A stretch of 64,000 bases of DNA from CBDAQA01 sp965198865. Its GTDB lineage: Bacteria > Planctomycetota > Phycisphaerae > Tepidisphaerales > Tepidisphaeraceae. Numbering within the stretch: the first letter of the stretch is position 1; each line of letters opens with the position of its first letter. The stretch lies in assembly GCA_965198865.1 (NCBI GenBank), contig CBDAQA010000025.1:62001-126000 (forward strand), given 5' to 3'. The translations under genes and the position numbers were made by a program. Under the pieces are notes generated by a model. It made no database searches. It was given only the letters and a program-made list of their open reading frames with translations, and was not told the origin of the DNA. Positions 8,345 to 16,655 of the stretch are shown here, one piece after another.

Positions 8345-8785
8345 TCAGTTCAGCGGCTGCAGCACCTGGAGCAGGCCCGCCAGGTCGATTGGCTTCTGCA
8401 TCACGAGGTCGGGGCCGAGCGCGCGAACGTCGGCGAGGCGGGCGGCGTCGTGGACGGCCGTGGTGACCACCACGCGCGTCGGCAGGCCGGCGGCGCGGAT
8501 GTGCTTCAGCACCGCTGCCCCGTCGCCGTCGGGCAGCATCAGGTCGAGGATCACGGTGTCCGGCTTCTCGTCCAGCATGGCCAGACCGGCGGCCACCGTG
8601 GAGGCGTGCAGCACCTCGAACCCGCGCCGGGTCAGGATGGCCATGAGGGCCGAGGCGCTGACCAGGTCATCCTCCACCAACAGCACTCGCCGGCCGGCCG
8701 TGCCCTGCCCCTTGCGCTGGGTCGACGACGCGTTCGCCGGCGATCCCGACGGGCCCGCCGGGTTGCCGCCTGTCCGCTGCCACAC
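8345..8785 (-). CDS. Single-domain response regulator (receiver), possibly the C-terminal part of a hybrid kinase
   Basis: If it starts at the GTG at 8785 it is 146 residues. The receiver is complete: VLLVEDD (34-40), phospho-acceptor D81 in VILDLMLPDGDG, the Thr pair in VVVTTAV, and K in MQKPID. There is no output domain. The kinase gene upstream on the same strand ends at 8667 in another frame, so the two frames overlap by about 119 bp. No ATG lies near the domain start; the first in-frame ATGs (8947, 9001) are deep within the kinase. It is either a separate gene with an unusual overlap or the receiver of a frameshifted hybrid kinase. Confidence 0.75.
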   Translation of the reverse strand: MWQRTGGNPAGPSGSPANASSTQRKGQGTAGRRVLLVEDDLVSASALMAILTRRGFEVLHASTVAAGLAMLDEKPDTVILDLMLPDGDGAAVLKHIRAAGLPTRVVVTTAVHDAARLADVRALGPDLVMQKPIDLAGLLQVLQPLN

Positions 8786-9923
8786 CGGCCCCTGCGTTGG
8801 CAGCGACGACGACGCCGGGGAGCAGGACCGTAAACCGGCTGCCCCGACCGACCGCGCTGGCGACGGCCAGATCTCCGCCCAGTTGCCTCGCAAGTCGCCT
8901 TCCGATCGCCAGCCCCAGTCCGAATCCCTTCTGCCGGTCCCGCTCATGATTTTCGACCTGGTAGAACTCGTCGAACAGCCGACCGACGTGCTCGGCCGCA
9001 ATGCCCACCCCCGTGTCGGTCACGTGGACCTCCAGGTCCGCACCGGCCACCTCGGCCGTCACGCGTACGGTACCCGCCCGCGTGTACTTCACACCGTTCC
9101 CCACCAAATTATTCAGGACGCGCTCCAACTTCAAACGGTCGGCCCGCACCGTGCAGGTGGGCAGGGCCGCCACCGACACCTCGATCCCCTTGTCCAGCGC
9201 CGCGTGCTGAAAACTGGACAGGACGTCACCCACTACATCGGCCAACGGGAAGTCCGACGTCACCACCTGATCCTCGGCCCCGTCCAGGCGGGCGTACTCC
9301 AGCAATCCGTCCAGCAGGTCGGCGGTCAGTCGGGCGGCCGCCTTGATCTCGCCCAGCGCCTGGGCGACGTCCGTGTGACGGGGCTCGGCCTCGTCGACGT
9401 GGATCTCGGCCAGGTGGGCGTGCAGCATGAGGCCGTTCAGCGGCGTGCGGAGGTCGTGGCTGATCGCGTTGAGGAACGCCCCCTTCCGGCGCGACTCGGC
9501 GCGGGCGGCCGACAACTCGCTCTCCAGTTGGTCGGACCGACCGACGGCCGCGTACAGCACCTTCAGCCCCTTCACGTTCAGGGCGTACCGCCAGGTGTTG
9601 AAGACCAGCCCGACCATGAACAGGTCGTACAACCGCCACGCCGGCCAGAACAGTTTGACGGGGATGAACAGGTACCCGCAGACGCCGCAGAACGTGAAGA
9701 TGTTCCGCATGGTGACCAGCGCCCGCCGGGCGGGGGACGCGGGGAGCGACCGCTCGTTGGTGTGCCAGTGGTAGGCGATCAGCGCGTAGCCGACGGCCAC
9801 GGCGATGTCGAGCGTGACGGTCAGCACGATCCAGAACGTGTCGTGGTTCATGCAGTGCCACAGGTTGTGGTACTGCACCTCCCCCCCCATGCACCAGTTG
9901 TAAGCCGTGCGAATCCAGTTCAT
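8667..9923 (-). CDS. Membrane-bound sensor histidine kinase
   Basis: 418 residues. The N-terminal 120 residues contain about three hydrophobic segments (30-52, 71-90, 99-112) rich in Cys, His and Trp, with a CMNHDTFW patch. There is no obvious periplasmic domain, so sensing is probably within the membrane. The HisKA box is FLNAISHDLRTPLNGL with H156. N, G1 (DTGVGI) and G2 (GFGLGLAI) boxes of the ATPase domain follow, ending at FTVLLPG. The residues after that lie in the region overlapping the receiver gene and look non-native. Probable partner: the receiver encoded just downstream. Confidence 0.85.
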   Translation of the reverse strand: MNWIRTAYNWCMGGEVQYHNLWHCMNHDTFWIVLTVTLDIAVAVGYALIAYHWHTNERSLPASPARRALVTMRNIFTFCGVCGYLFIPVKLFWPAWRLYDLFMVGLVFNTWRYALNVKGLKVLYAAVGRSDQLESELSAARAESRRKGAFLNAISHDLRTPLNGLMLHAHLAEIHVDEAEPRHTDVAQALGEIKAAARLTADLLDGLLEYARLDGAEDQVVTSDFPLADVVGDVLSSFQHAALDKGIEVSVAALPTCTVRADRLKLERVLNNLVGNGVKYTRAGTVRVTAEVAGADLEVHVTDTGVGIAAEHVGRLFDEFYQVENHERDRQKGFGLGLAIGRRLARQLGGDLAVASAVGRGSRFTVLLPGVVVAANAGAGVAADRRQPGGPVGIAGERVVDPAQGAGHGRPASAVGGG

Positions 9924-10003
9924 GGCGGAGGTTCCCGCAGACGGCCATCGATGCCCGACGACGATCCCAGATACGCAACGCGCGCAACGTTGCGCTACAC
10001 GCC

Positions 10004-10597
10004 CTACCGAACCACCTGATACGCCGGCCGAACATCGATGGCGACCATGCCCGCCGCCCGCAGCGCGACCAGCCCCAGCTCGCCGTCTTCGAAGCCTACG
10101 CACTTGGTCGGCTCGACGCCCAGCCGCCGGGCGGCTTCCAGAAATATGTCCGGCGCCGGCTTGCCGTGGACGACGTCCTCCGCCGCCACGACCGCGTCGA
10201 ACAGCTTGAGCAGGTCGATCGATTCCAGCGTCCTCACGACGATCGACCGGAACCCGCCGCTCGCCACCGCCAGCGGCAGCTTCCCGTGGTAGGCCATCGC
10301 GATATCCACAACGGGTTTTATCGGCAGGACCCGGGAGATGTCCGCCTCGAAAAGCTGGTCCTTCAGGACGGCCGTCTCCTGCACGGGCATCGCGTGGCCG
10401 TGCCGGTCGTTCAGGATCTCGATGATCTTGTCGGTCGGGACGCCTGCCAGCTCGTAGAACACGGCCTCGGGGAAGTCGACGTTGTGCCGCCCCAGGGCCG
10501 TCACCCACGCCTTGTAGTGCAGCGGCATGGTGTCGGCGATCGTGCCGTCGCAGTCGAAGATGAGCCCGCGCGTGTCCGGTGGGATGTGAAAGGTCAT
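10004..10597 (-). CDS. HAD-superfamily phosphatase (beta-phosphoglucomutase/YqaB-like)
   Basis: 197 residues from the ATG at 10597 (an ATG 12 bp upstream is an alternative). HAD motif I is FDCDGTIADT (nucleophile D15, acid D17), motif II is in LAVASGGF, the motif III Lys is in HGKPAPD and motif IV is GFEDGELG. The helical cap sits between motifs I and II, as in subfamily IA sugar-phosphate phosphatases and phosphoglucomutases. The replacement of the usual ED.xxG by EDGELG is within family variation. Substrate unknown. It lies 80 bp upstream of the histidine kinase gene on the same strand. Confidence 0.85.
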   Translation of the reverse strand: MTFHIPPDTRGLIFDCDGTIADTMPLHYKAWVTALGRHNVDFPEAVFYELAGVPTDKIIEILNDRHGHAMPVQETAVLKDQLFEADISRVLPIKPVVDIAMAYHGKLPLAVASGGFRSIVVRTLESIDLLKLFDAVVAAEDVVHGKPAPDIFLEAARRLGVEPTKCVGFEDGELGLVALRAAGMVAIDVRPAYQVVR

Positions 10598-10717
10598 CAG
10601 GCCCGGCATGTTATCGGACCGTGACGCGGCGGCAACGGGCCGATCTGCAACTGGGCACCGGTTGGGCCGTGGTACTGCCGCGGGTATGGTACTGGTCAAC
10701 GATTCGCCCGATGCGCC

Positions 10718-11275
10718 ATGCCGTTACCCGTCTCCCAGTTCGAGAGCCTGATGCTGGGCGAGGTGGACGCCCTGTACCGGATGGCCCGTCGGCTCACCCG
10801 TCGGCCGGACCAGGCGGACGACCTCGTGCAGGAGACGATCGCCCGCGCGCTGCGCAACCGCGACGCGTTCCAGATGCAGGGGTTCGGCATCAAGCCGTGG
10901 CTGCTGCGGGTGATGTACAACCTGCACCTGAACCGGGCCGGCCGGGAGAAGCGGCAGCCGGTCGCGACGGAGTCCGAAGCGTTAGAGGCGCACGGCGACG
11001 GTTCCGATGGCTCCGCCCTGCCCATCCCCTCCACCAGCTTCGAGGCCATGGACGAGCAACTGGTCCACGCCCTGGACGACCTGCCCACCGAGTCCAAGGC
11101 CGTCATGTTGTTATGGGCCGTCGAGGGGCTGGCCTACAAGGAGATCGCCGCCACGCTGGACATCCCCATCGGCACCGTCATGAGCCGGCTGCACCGGGCG
11201 AAGCACAAGCTGGCCGAGCAGCTGCGGCCCTACGCCGAGGCCAATCGCCTCGTGCCAACGACGGCCCGGGAATAG
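10718..11275 (+). CDS. ECF-type RNA polymerase sigma factor
   Basis: 185 residues. Region 2 (DALYRMARRLTRRPDQADDLVQETIARAL) and region 4 (LDDLPTESKAVMLLWAVEGLAYKEIAATLDIPIGTVMSRLHRAKHKL, given here only as landmarks LDDLP...GTVMSRLHRA) are both complete, with no region 3, as in extracytoplasmic function sigma factors. It is followed after 38 bp by a membrane protein that looks like its anti-sigma factor, so activity is probably controlled by sequestration. Target promoters cannot be read from the sequence. Confidence 0.92.
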   Translation: MPLPVSQFESLMLGEVDALYRMARRLTRRPDQADDLVQETIARALRNRDAFQMQGFGIKPWLLRVMYNLHLNRAGREKRQPVATESEALEAHGDGSDGSALPIPSTSFEAMDEQLVHALDDLPTESKAVMLLWAVEGLAYKEIAATLDIPIGTVMSRLHRAKHKLAEQLRPYAEANRLVPTTARE

Positions 11276-11313
11276 CCGGACAAGCCTGACGGTTTCCCTT
11301 CCAGGTGGACACG

Positions 11314-12075
11314 ATGAACGACCAAGACGATCGCCTGGCCGCAGCGGTGTGCAGGTGCTGGGCCAACGAGGGATGCCCGGAAAAGCTCCGGCAACGCGTG
11401 GCCGACCTGATCGCGTCCGAGCGAGCGCGGTCCCGACGGTTTTGGTTCATCCCGTCAACCCTGTCCGCTGCAGCGGCCATCGCGTTGGTGGTCGGCGGGG
11501 GGCTGTTCTGGATCGGCCGTCCCGGACCCAAGCCCGCCGTCGCCTCGGCCTCGGTGCTGCCGGCGTCGATGGAGACGGACCTCGTCCGGACGCACGACCA
11601 CTGCAGCCGGGGCCAGTCGGACCACCAACACCTGCCGGTCCCGCGCTCCAACGGCTACGCGATCGCCGCCAACCTGCGGTCGCGGCTGGACCGGCCGGTG
11701 CTGGTCTCTCGCCCGTCCGACCCGGCCTGGAAGTTTGCCGGGGCCAGCGTGTGCGCCGTGGGCAACGTGAAGACGGCCCACCTCGTCTTCCGCCGTAGCG
11801 ACGGCGACGCCCTGTCCCTCTTCAGCCTGCCCCGATCGGCCTGCCCCGCCGCCGCCGATGGCCAGCAGTTCCAGGCCGAGTCGAACAGCCACCCGATCGT
11901 CGGCTTCGTCAAGCACGGGGCCGTCTACTGCCTGGTGGGATCTGGGTGTCAATCCGACGTCTCGGTGGCGCAGCTGAGCGACATCCGCCGGCAGTTGGAG
12001 CAACAGGTGGTCGTCGCCGACGCGACGCCCGTCGCCCCGGTCGGCGGCGAGTTGATCTACGGCACCGGGCGATAG
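11314..12075 (+). CDS. Probable membrane anti-sigma factor
   Basis: 253 residues (GTG at 11305 is an alternative start). The first about 35 residues carry a Cys cluster (CRCWANEGC) and an acidic-helical segment followed by a single membrane segment near 50-70, then a periplasmic domain of about 180 residues with further Cys residues. That topology and the position right after the ECF sigma gene fit an anti-sigma factor. The canonical H-x3-C-x2-C zinc motif is not exact, so the assignment rests partly on context. The extracytoplasmic part, with paired Cys near YCLVGSGC, could sense a metal or redox signal; that is inference. Confidence 0.6.
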   Translation: MNDQDDRLAAAVCRCWANEGCPEKLRQRVADLIASERARSRRFWFIPSTLSAAAAIALVVGGGLFWIGRPGPKPAVASASVLPASMETDLVRTHDHCSRGQSDHQHLPVPRSNGYAIAANLRSRLDRPVLVSRPSDPAWKFAGASVCAVGNVKTAHLVFRRSDGDALSLFSLPRSACPAAADGQQFQAESNSHPIVGFVKHGAVYCLVGSGCQSDVSVAQLSDIRRQLEQQVVVADATPVAPVGGELIYGTGR

Positions 12076-12136
12076 GCCCGCTCGCTGATCGACCCTTCTT
12101 TTCGTCGCGGCGCGGTTCCCGTACGATTCCCGGCGC

Positions 12137-13846
12137 ATGTCAGATCTGCCGATCGATCCCCAGCCGGCCCCCGTTGATCCGCCCGCGCCCAAGGCCACAA
12201 CCGGCGGCGGCGTCAAGGAGACGATCGAGTCGATCCTCGTCGCGTTCATCCTGGCGTTCGTCTTCCGCGCGTTCGTGGTCGAGGCGTTCGTCATCCCCAC
12301 CGGCTCCATGGCCACCACGCTCATGGGGGCCCACACCCGCTACCACTGCCCCGACTGCGGGTACGCCTTCGACCTGAACTACTCGTCGCTCACCTCCGGC
12401 GACGACGACGACATCAGCGTCCCCAACAACGCCGGGCCGATCAGCACGAAGATCTACTGTCCCAACTGCGGCTTCCAGATGCCGCACGACCAGACCGCAA
12501 ACCCCGCCATCGCCTACGGCGACCGCATACTGGTCCTCAAGTACCTCTACCAGATCAGCCACCCCAGACGCTGGGACGTCGTCGTCTTCAAGGCACCCGA
12601 GAAGCCGAATCAGAACTACATCAAGCGACTGACCGGCTTACCCGGCGAGGCGATCATGGTCCTGGACGGCGACCTTTACGTCCGCGCCCCTGGTGACCCT
12701 GACCCGAGGCACTTCGTCGTCCAGACCAAGACGCCTGTCGCCCAGTCGGCCATGTGGCGCTTGGTCTACGACAATGACTACCACCCCCAGGGGATTCGCG
12801 ACGTGAGCGGCGATGTCGATGCGCAGGCGCGCGGCGCGTACCCGTGGGTGCAGCCCTGGCACGTGGACCACGGCATGGCCGCCACTCGCCAAGACGAGGC
12901 ACACGGTCGCATCTTCACCTTTGACACCCTCAACGGTGGATCGAAGCTGACCTACAACGCGTTGGCCAACCCATCGGCGCAGGGACTGACCGACTACCTC
13001 GTCGCCAACCAAAACACGTTCACAGGGAGCGGCCAGCACGACGCCGAAGGTCACGCCCTGGTGAAGCCGGGCATCGCGGAACGGAGCCCAGCGACGGGTT
13101 GGGTCAATCCGGAGGACTACCCGGTCAGCGACCTCGACGTCCGCCTGACCTTCCAGCGAACCGCCGGCGACGGCCCCTTCCGGATCGCCCTGACCAAGCG
13201 GGGTCACACGTTCACCGCCGAGCTCACGCCGACGACCGCCACGCTCTACCACGACGTGGGTGGGCAGCGGTCCCAGATCGGGAATCCGACGCCGCTGCCG
13301 ACCGGCAGTCGACCCGTGCGCATCGAGCTGTCCAACGCCGACTACCAGGCGACGCTGCGGGTGGATGACGGCATCGTCGCGCAGACGACGCCGGCGCAGT
13401 ACGCGCCCGACCTGCCGGCCCTGCTGCACGAGTACGACGCTCGCCTGCTCCCCCCGCTGCCCACGATCTCCATCTCGGTCGACGCCCAGCAGAGCCGCGT
13501 GTCGCACCTGAGCCTGTGGCGGGACGTCTACTACTACAACCGCAACCCGCCGCAGTTCGGCCCCGTCAGCTGGGCCACCCCGGCCGACTTCCCCAATCAG
13601 ACGCAGCAGCTCGGCCCCGACGAGTACTTCACGATGGGCGACAACTCCCAGCTGAGCTGGGACGCCCGCTGCTGGCAGACCGGCCCGAACCTGCCCGGCG
13701 AGGGCCTCGACGTCCTCCCCGGCCGCGTCCCCGGCCGGTTCATGCTCGGCCGCGCCTTCTACGTCTACTGGCCCGCCGGCTACAAGGCGACCGACTGGCT
13801 GCCGTCGTTCGTCCCGAACTTCGCCGGGATGCGGCTGATCAGGTGA
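12137..13846 (+). CDS. lepB: Signal peptidase I with zinc-ribbon and beta-sandwich insertions
   Basis: 569 residues, about twice the usual length. One membrane helix (29-53) precedes the catalytic IPTGSMATTLMG with Ser57; the general base is Lys163 in NYIKRLTGLPGE, and GDNSQLSWDAR near residue 500 is the last conserved box. Two insertions stand out. A four-Cys zinc ribbon (C71, C74, C108, C111) lies between the serine and lysine boxes. A segment of roughly 260 residues between the Lys box and GDNS includes a stretch resembling LamG/concanavalin-type beta-sandwiches (about 330-440). It cleaves signal peptides at the outer face of the inner membrane. Confidence 0.93.
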   Translation: MSDLPIDPQPAPVDPPAPKATTGGGVKETIESILVAFILAFVFRAFVVEAFVIPTGSMATTLMGAHTRYHCPDCGYAFDLNYSSLTSGDDDDISVPNNAGPISTKIYCPNCGFQMPHDQTANPAIAYGDRILVLKYLYQISHPRRWDVVVFKAPEKPNQNYIKRLTGLPGEAIMVLDGDLYVRAPGDPDPRHFVVQTKTPVAQSAMWRLVYDNDYHPQGIRDVSGDVDAQARGAYPWVQPWHVDHGMAATRQDEAHGRIFTFDTLNGGSKLTYNALANPSAQGLTDYLVANQNTFTGSGQHDAEGHALVKPGIAERSPATGWVNPEDYPVSDLDVRLTFQRTAGDGPFRIALTKRGHTFTAELTPTTATLYHDVGGQRSQIGNPTPLPTGSRPVRIELSNADYQATLRVDDGIVAQTTPAQYAPDLPALLHEYDARLLPPLPTISISVDAQQSRVSHLSLWRDVYYYNRNPPQFGPVSWATPADFPNQTQQLGPDEYFTMGDNSQLSWDARCWQTGPNLPGEGLDVLPGRVPGRFMLGRAFYVYWPAGYKATDWLPSFVPNFAGMRLIR

Positions 13847-13871
13847 TGGCGCCCAACGGCGCCCAGCGGCT

Positions 13872-13911
13872 CCGCCGCGGGTCCATCGGCCAGCGGCGGG
13901 ACCCGCGGCGG
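13872..13911. terminator. Hairpin between convergent lepB and tolC-like genes
   Basis: A perfect 13-bp inverted repeat (13872-13884 with 13899-13911) with a 14-nt loop lies in the 88-bp gap between two convergent genes. No U-tract follows on either strand, so termination is likely but not canonical. Confidence 0.45.
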
Positions 13912-13934
13912 GGCCGCCGGGCTCTGATCGGTGC

Positions 13935-15380
13935 CTACCGCAGCGCCCCCGACAACCCGCCGCTCGCCCGCAGCAGCGCCAGGTAGCTGCTCTTCTCGCT
14001 GTACTGCTCGTTCACCAGGTTCAGCTGCGCCGTCAGCAGGTTGTCCTGCTGCGTCAACCGGTCCAGGTTGCTCTCCGACCCCAGCTGGTACGCCCGCTCG
14101 GCCAGGTCGACGGCCTTCCTCGACGCCGCCACCTCCACCTTCAGCTCGGCCACCTGCTCGCGCGCGTTGACCGTGTTCCGGTACTGCTCGTTCACGTCGT
14201 CGGTCACGACGCGCCGCGCCTGCTCCCGCGTCAGCCCCGCCGCCCGGAACTGGCTCCACGCCGCCCGCACGTCAGCCTCGATCGACAGGGCCGAGAAGAT
14301 CGGGATGCTGCCCGACACGGCGTTTGTCCAGGTCTGGCTGCTGTGCGGGTCGTTGTAGAGGAAGTAGTTGAAGTTGACCGACACGGTCGGGAAGTACTCG
14401 CGGATCGCCCCCTCGATCTTGAAGCGGGCCGCGTCGACCGCGTGCTCGGCCGCGATCAGGTCCTGCCGACGCAGGTGCGCGTCCGCCTGCCACCGCGCGA
14501 CCGAGCCCATGTCGGCCGGCGGGTCGTAGGCGTCGGTCAGCGGCCCGGCCACCTCGGTGACGCCCATCAGCCGCGCCAGCGCGCTGCGGCCGTTGGCGAC
14601 GTCGGTCCGCGCCTGCGTGAGCGACACGCGCACCGCCGCCAGGTCCGACTCGCTCTGCGCCACGTCCAGCGGCCGCACGGCGCCCAGCTTCAGCCGCGCC
14701 TGCTGGTCGCGCACCTTCTCGCCCTTGAACCGCAGGCTGCTCTCGTACACCCGCGCCTGCTGCTCGGCCTTGAGCGCCGCGTAGTAGCTCTGGACCACCT
14801 GCAGCAGGATCGTCTCCCGCTCGTCGAGCAGCGTCTGCGCCAGCTGGTCGGCCGACTCGCCCGCGGCGACGTACGCCGACACGTTCGACAGCGACCCGCT
14901 CGCCGAGGCGCCGATCGGCACCGAGAACGAGTGGCTGACGCCGTTGCTGCCGCCGGTGATCTGGATCGTCTGCCCGCCGGTCGACGTGGTCCCGCCGGTC
15001 GTCGTGCCGCCGGTCGTGGTGCCCGTCGTCCCGCCCAGGCTGCCGAAGCTGAACCCGCTCGTCCCGCCCTTGCTCAGGCTGTAGGTCGGCGCGAGGCTGA
15101 GCGTCGGCAGGAACGTGCCGGCGTCCTTCATCTTCGTCGCCAGCGCCTGCACGTAGTTCTCGCCGCTGATGCCGACCGCCTCGTCGTCGGCGTTGGCCAG
15201 CACCAGCGCCCGCTTCAGCGACAGCGGGCCGTGCGCATCGTACCACCCCACCGCCGGCGGTTTCGGCCCGTCCAGCACCGCGCGGTACCGCCCCACGTCC
15301 CCCTCGAACGCGCACCCACCGCAGGCCAGCAGCAGCAGCAGCGCACCGACCGAAGATAGCAAACACGACCGCTGCAACAT
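13935..15380 (-). CDS. TolC-family outer-membrane efflux lipoprotein
   Basis: 481 residues from the ATG at 15380. The N-terminus is a lipoprotein signal (LLLLLACGGCAF) with the lipidated Cys at about 23. Long amphipathic helices rich in Ala, Arg, Gln and Glu form two repeated halves, and GAVRPLDVAQSESDLAAVR and GSESNLDRLTQQDNLLTAQ are the characteristic TolC/OEP helix motifs. A Gly/Thr-rich low-complexity run (about 120-155) lies in the N-terminal half. It is the last gene of the efflux operon and should form the outer-membrane channel for the MacA/MacB-like components encoded upstream. Confidence 0.87.
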   Translation of the reverse strand: MLQRSCLLSSVGALLLLLACGGCAFEGDVGRYRAVLDGPKPPAVGWYDAHGPLSLKRALVLANADDEAVGISGENYVQALATKMKDAGTFLPTLSLAPTYSLSKGGTSGFSFGSLGGTTGTTTGGTTTGGTTSTGGQTIQITGGSNGVSHSFSVPIGASASGSLSNVSAYVAAGESADQLAQTLLDERETILLQVVQSYYAALKAEQQARVYESSLRFKGEKVRDQQARLKLGAVRPLDVAQSESDLAAVRVSLTQARTDVANGRSALARLMGVTEVAGPLTDAYDPPADMGSVARWQADAHLRRQDLIAAEHAVDAARFKIEGAIREYFPTVSVNFNYFLYNDPHSSQTWTNAVSGSIPIFSALSIEADVRAAWSQFRAAGLTREQARRVVTDDVNEQYRNTVNAREQVAELKVEVAASRKAVDLAERAYQLGSESNLDRLTQQDNLLTAQLNLVNEQYSEKSSYLALLRASGGLSGALR

Positions 15381-15425
15381 GCGCGCGCCTCGCTCAGGAC
15401 TCAGACCGCTCAACCCGGAACGGAT

Positions 15426-16652
15426 TCACTCGTACCGGAGCGCCTCGATCGGGTCGAGCCGCGCCGCCCGCCGCGCCGGGTAGTAGCCGAAGAAGATGCC
15501 CACGCCGGCCGAGAAGACGATGGCCGCCAGCACGCTCAGCGGCGTGATCAGCAGCGACAGCGTCCACCCGGTGAAGTGGTCCAGCACGACCACCGCCAGC
15601 GCCGTCGCGAACCCCAGGATGACGCCGACCGTCCCGCCGACGCCGCTCATCACGACCGACTCGATCAGGAACTGGCTCAGGATGTCCCGCCGCCGCGCCC
15701 CGATCGCCTTGCGGATGCCGATCTCGCGCGTCCGCTCGGCCACGGTCACCAGCATCACGTTCATCACGCCGATCCCGCCCACCAGCAGCGAGATCGCCGC
15801 GATCCCGCCCAGCAGGGCCGACAGGAAGAACTGGATCTGGTCGGCGCTCTGCAGGATCTCGGTCTGGTTGCGGATGTTGAAGTCGTTGTCGGCGTCGGGC
15901 CCCAACCGGTGCCGCCGCCGCAGCAGCAGCGTCGCCTTGGTCTGCACCTGCGTCAGCTTCGACTCGTCGGCCGCGCTCACGTCGACCTCGTTCAGGAACG
16001 TCTGCCCCACCACCTGCGTCATGGCCGTCGTGTACGGGATCAGGATCTGGTCGTCGGGGTTGAACCAGCCCTGGTCCCCCTTGCTGGCCAGGATGCCGAT
16101 CACGCGGTACGACACCCCGTTCACGCCGATGTCCTGCCCCACGCCCCAGGTGAAGTCGTCGCCGAACAGGTTCTTCGCCGTGGTCGGCCCCACCACGGCC
16201 ACCCGCGCCCCGGCGTCGCAGTCGGCGTCGTTCATCGGCCGCCCCCGCTCCACCTTGAAGTCGTGGATCGCGAAGTAGGTCGGCGCCACGCCCGACAGGC
16301 TGGTCGACGCGTTCTTGTTGAAGTACCGCGCCTGCCCGTTCCCCCGCACGACCGGCGTCACCCGCCCCACGTCCGGCAGGCCGACCAGCGCCAGCGCGTC
16401 CGCCACCTTCAGCGTCTGCTGGTTCGTGTTCTTCACCGCCCCGGCCTTGTTCAGCCCCGGCGTGATGGTCAGCAGGTTGGTCCCCAGCGACGACATCGTC
16501 TTGGTGATCGACTGCTTCACGCCCGCCGCCAGCGCCAGCGCGCTGATGACCGACCACACCCCGATGATGATCCCCAGCATCGCCAGCAGCGACCGGAGCT
16601 TGTTCGCCCGCAGGCTCTTGAGCGCGACGCGGACGATGGTCCAGAACAGCAT
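15426..16652 (-). CDS. MacB-type ABC transporter permease
   Basis: 408 residues. The N-terminal segment LRSLLAMLGIIIGVWSVI is the conserved MacB/FtsX start of helix 1. A large periplasmic MacB core domain follows (about 50-275), then three C-terminal helices after LLGGIAAISLLVGGIGVMN, with TRYEIGIR-like TREIGIRKAIGA between them, and it ends in LDPIEALRYE. The permease and ATPase are separate polypeptides here, unlike E. coli MacB. It begins 3 bp after the DUF1016 gene stop and ends 45 bp before the tolC-like start. Confidence 0.92.
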   Translation of the reverse strand: MLFWTIVRVALKSLRANKLRSLLAMLGIIIGVWSVISALALAAGVKQSITKTMSSLGTNLLTITPGLNKAGAVKNTNQQTLKVADALALVGLPDVGRVTPVVRGNGQARYFNKNASTSLSGVAPTYFAIHDFKVERGRPMNDADCDAGARVAVVGPTTAKNLFGDDFTWGVGQDIGVNGVSYRVIGILASKGDQGWFNPDDQILIPYTTAMTQVVGQTFLNEVDVSAADESKLTQVQTKATLLLRRRHRLGPDADNDFNIRNQTEILQSADQIQFFLSALLGGIAAISLLVGGIGVMNVMLVTVAERTREIGIRKAIGARRRDILSQFLIESVVMSGVGGTVGVILGFATALAVVVLDHFTGWTLSLLITPLSVLAAIVFSAGVGIFFGYYPARRAARLDPIEALRYE

Positions 16653-16655
16653 GGC

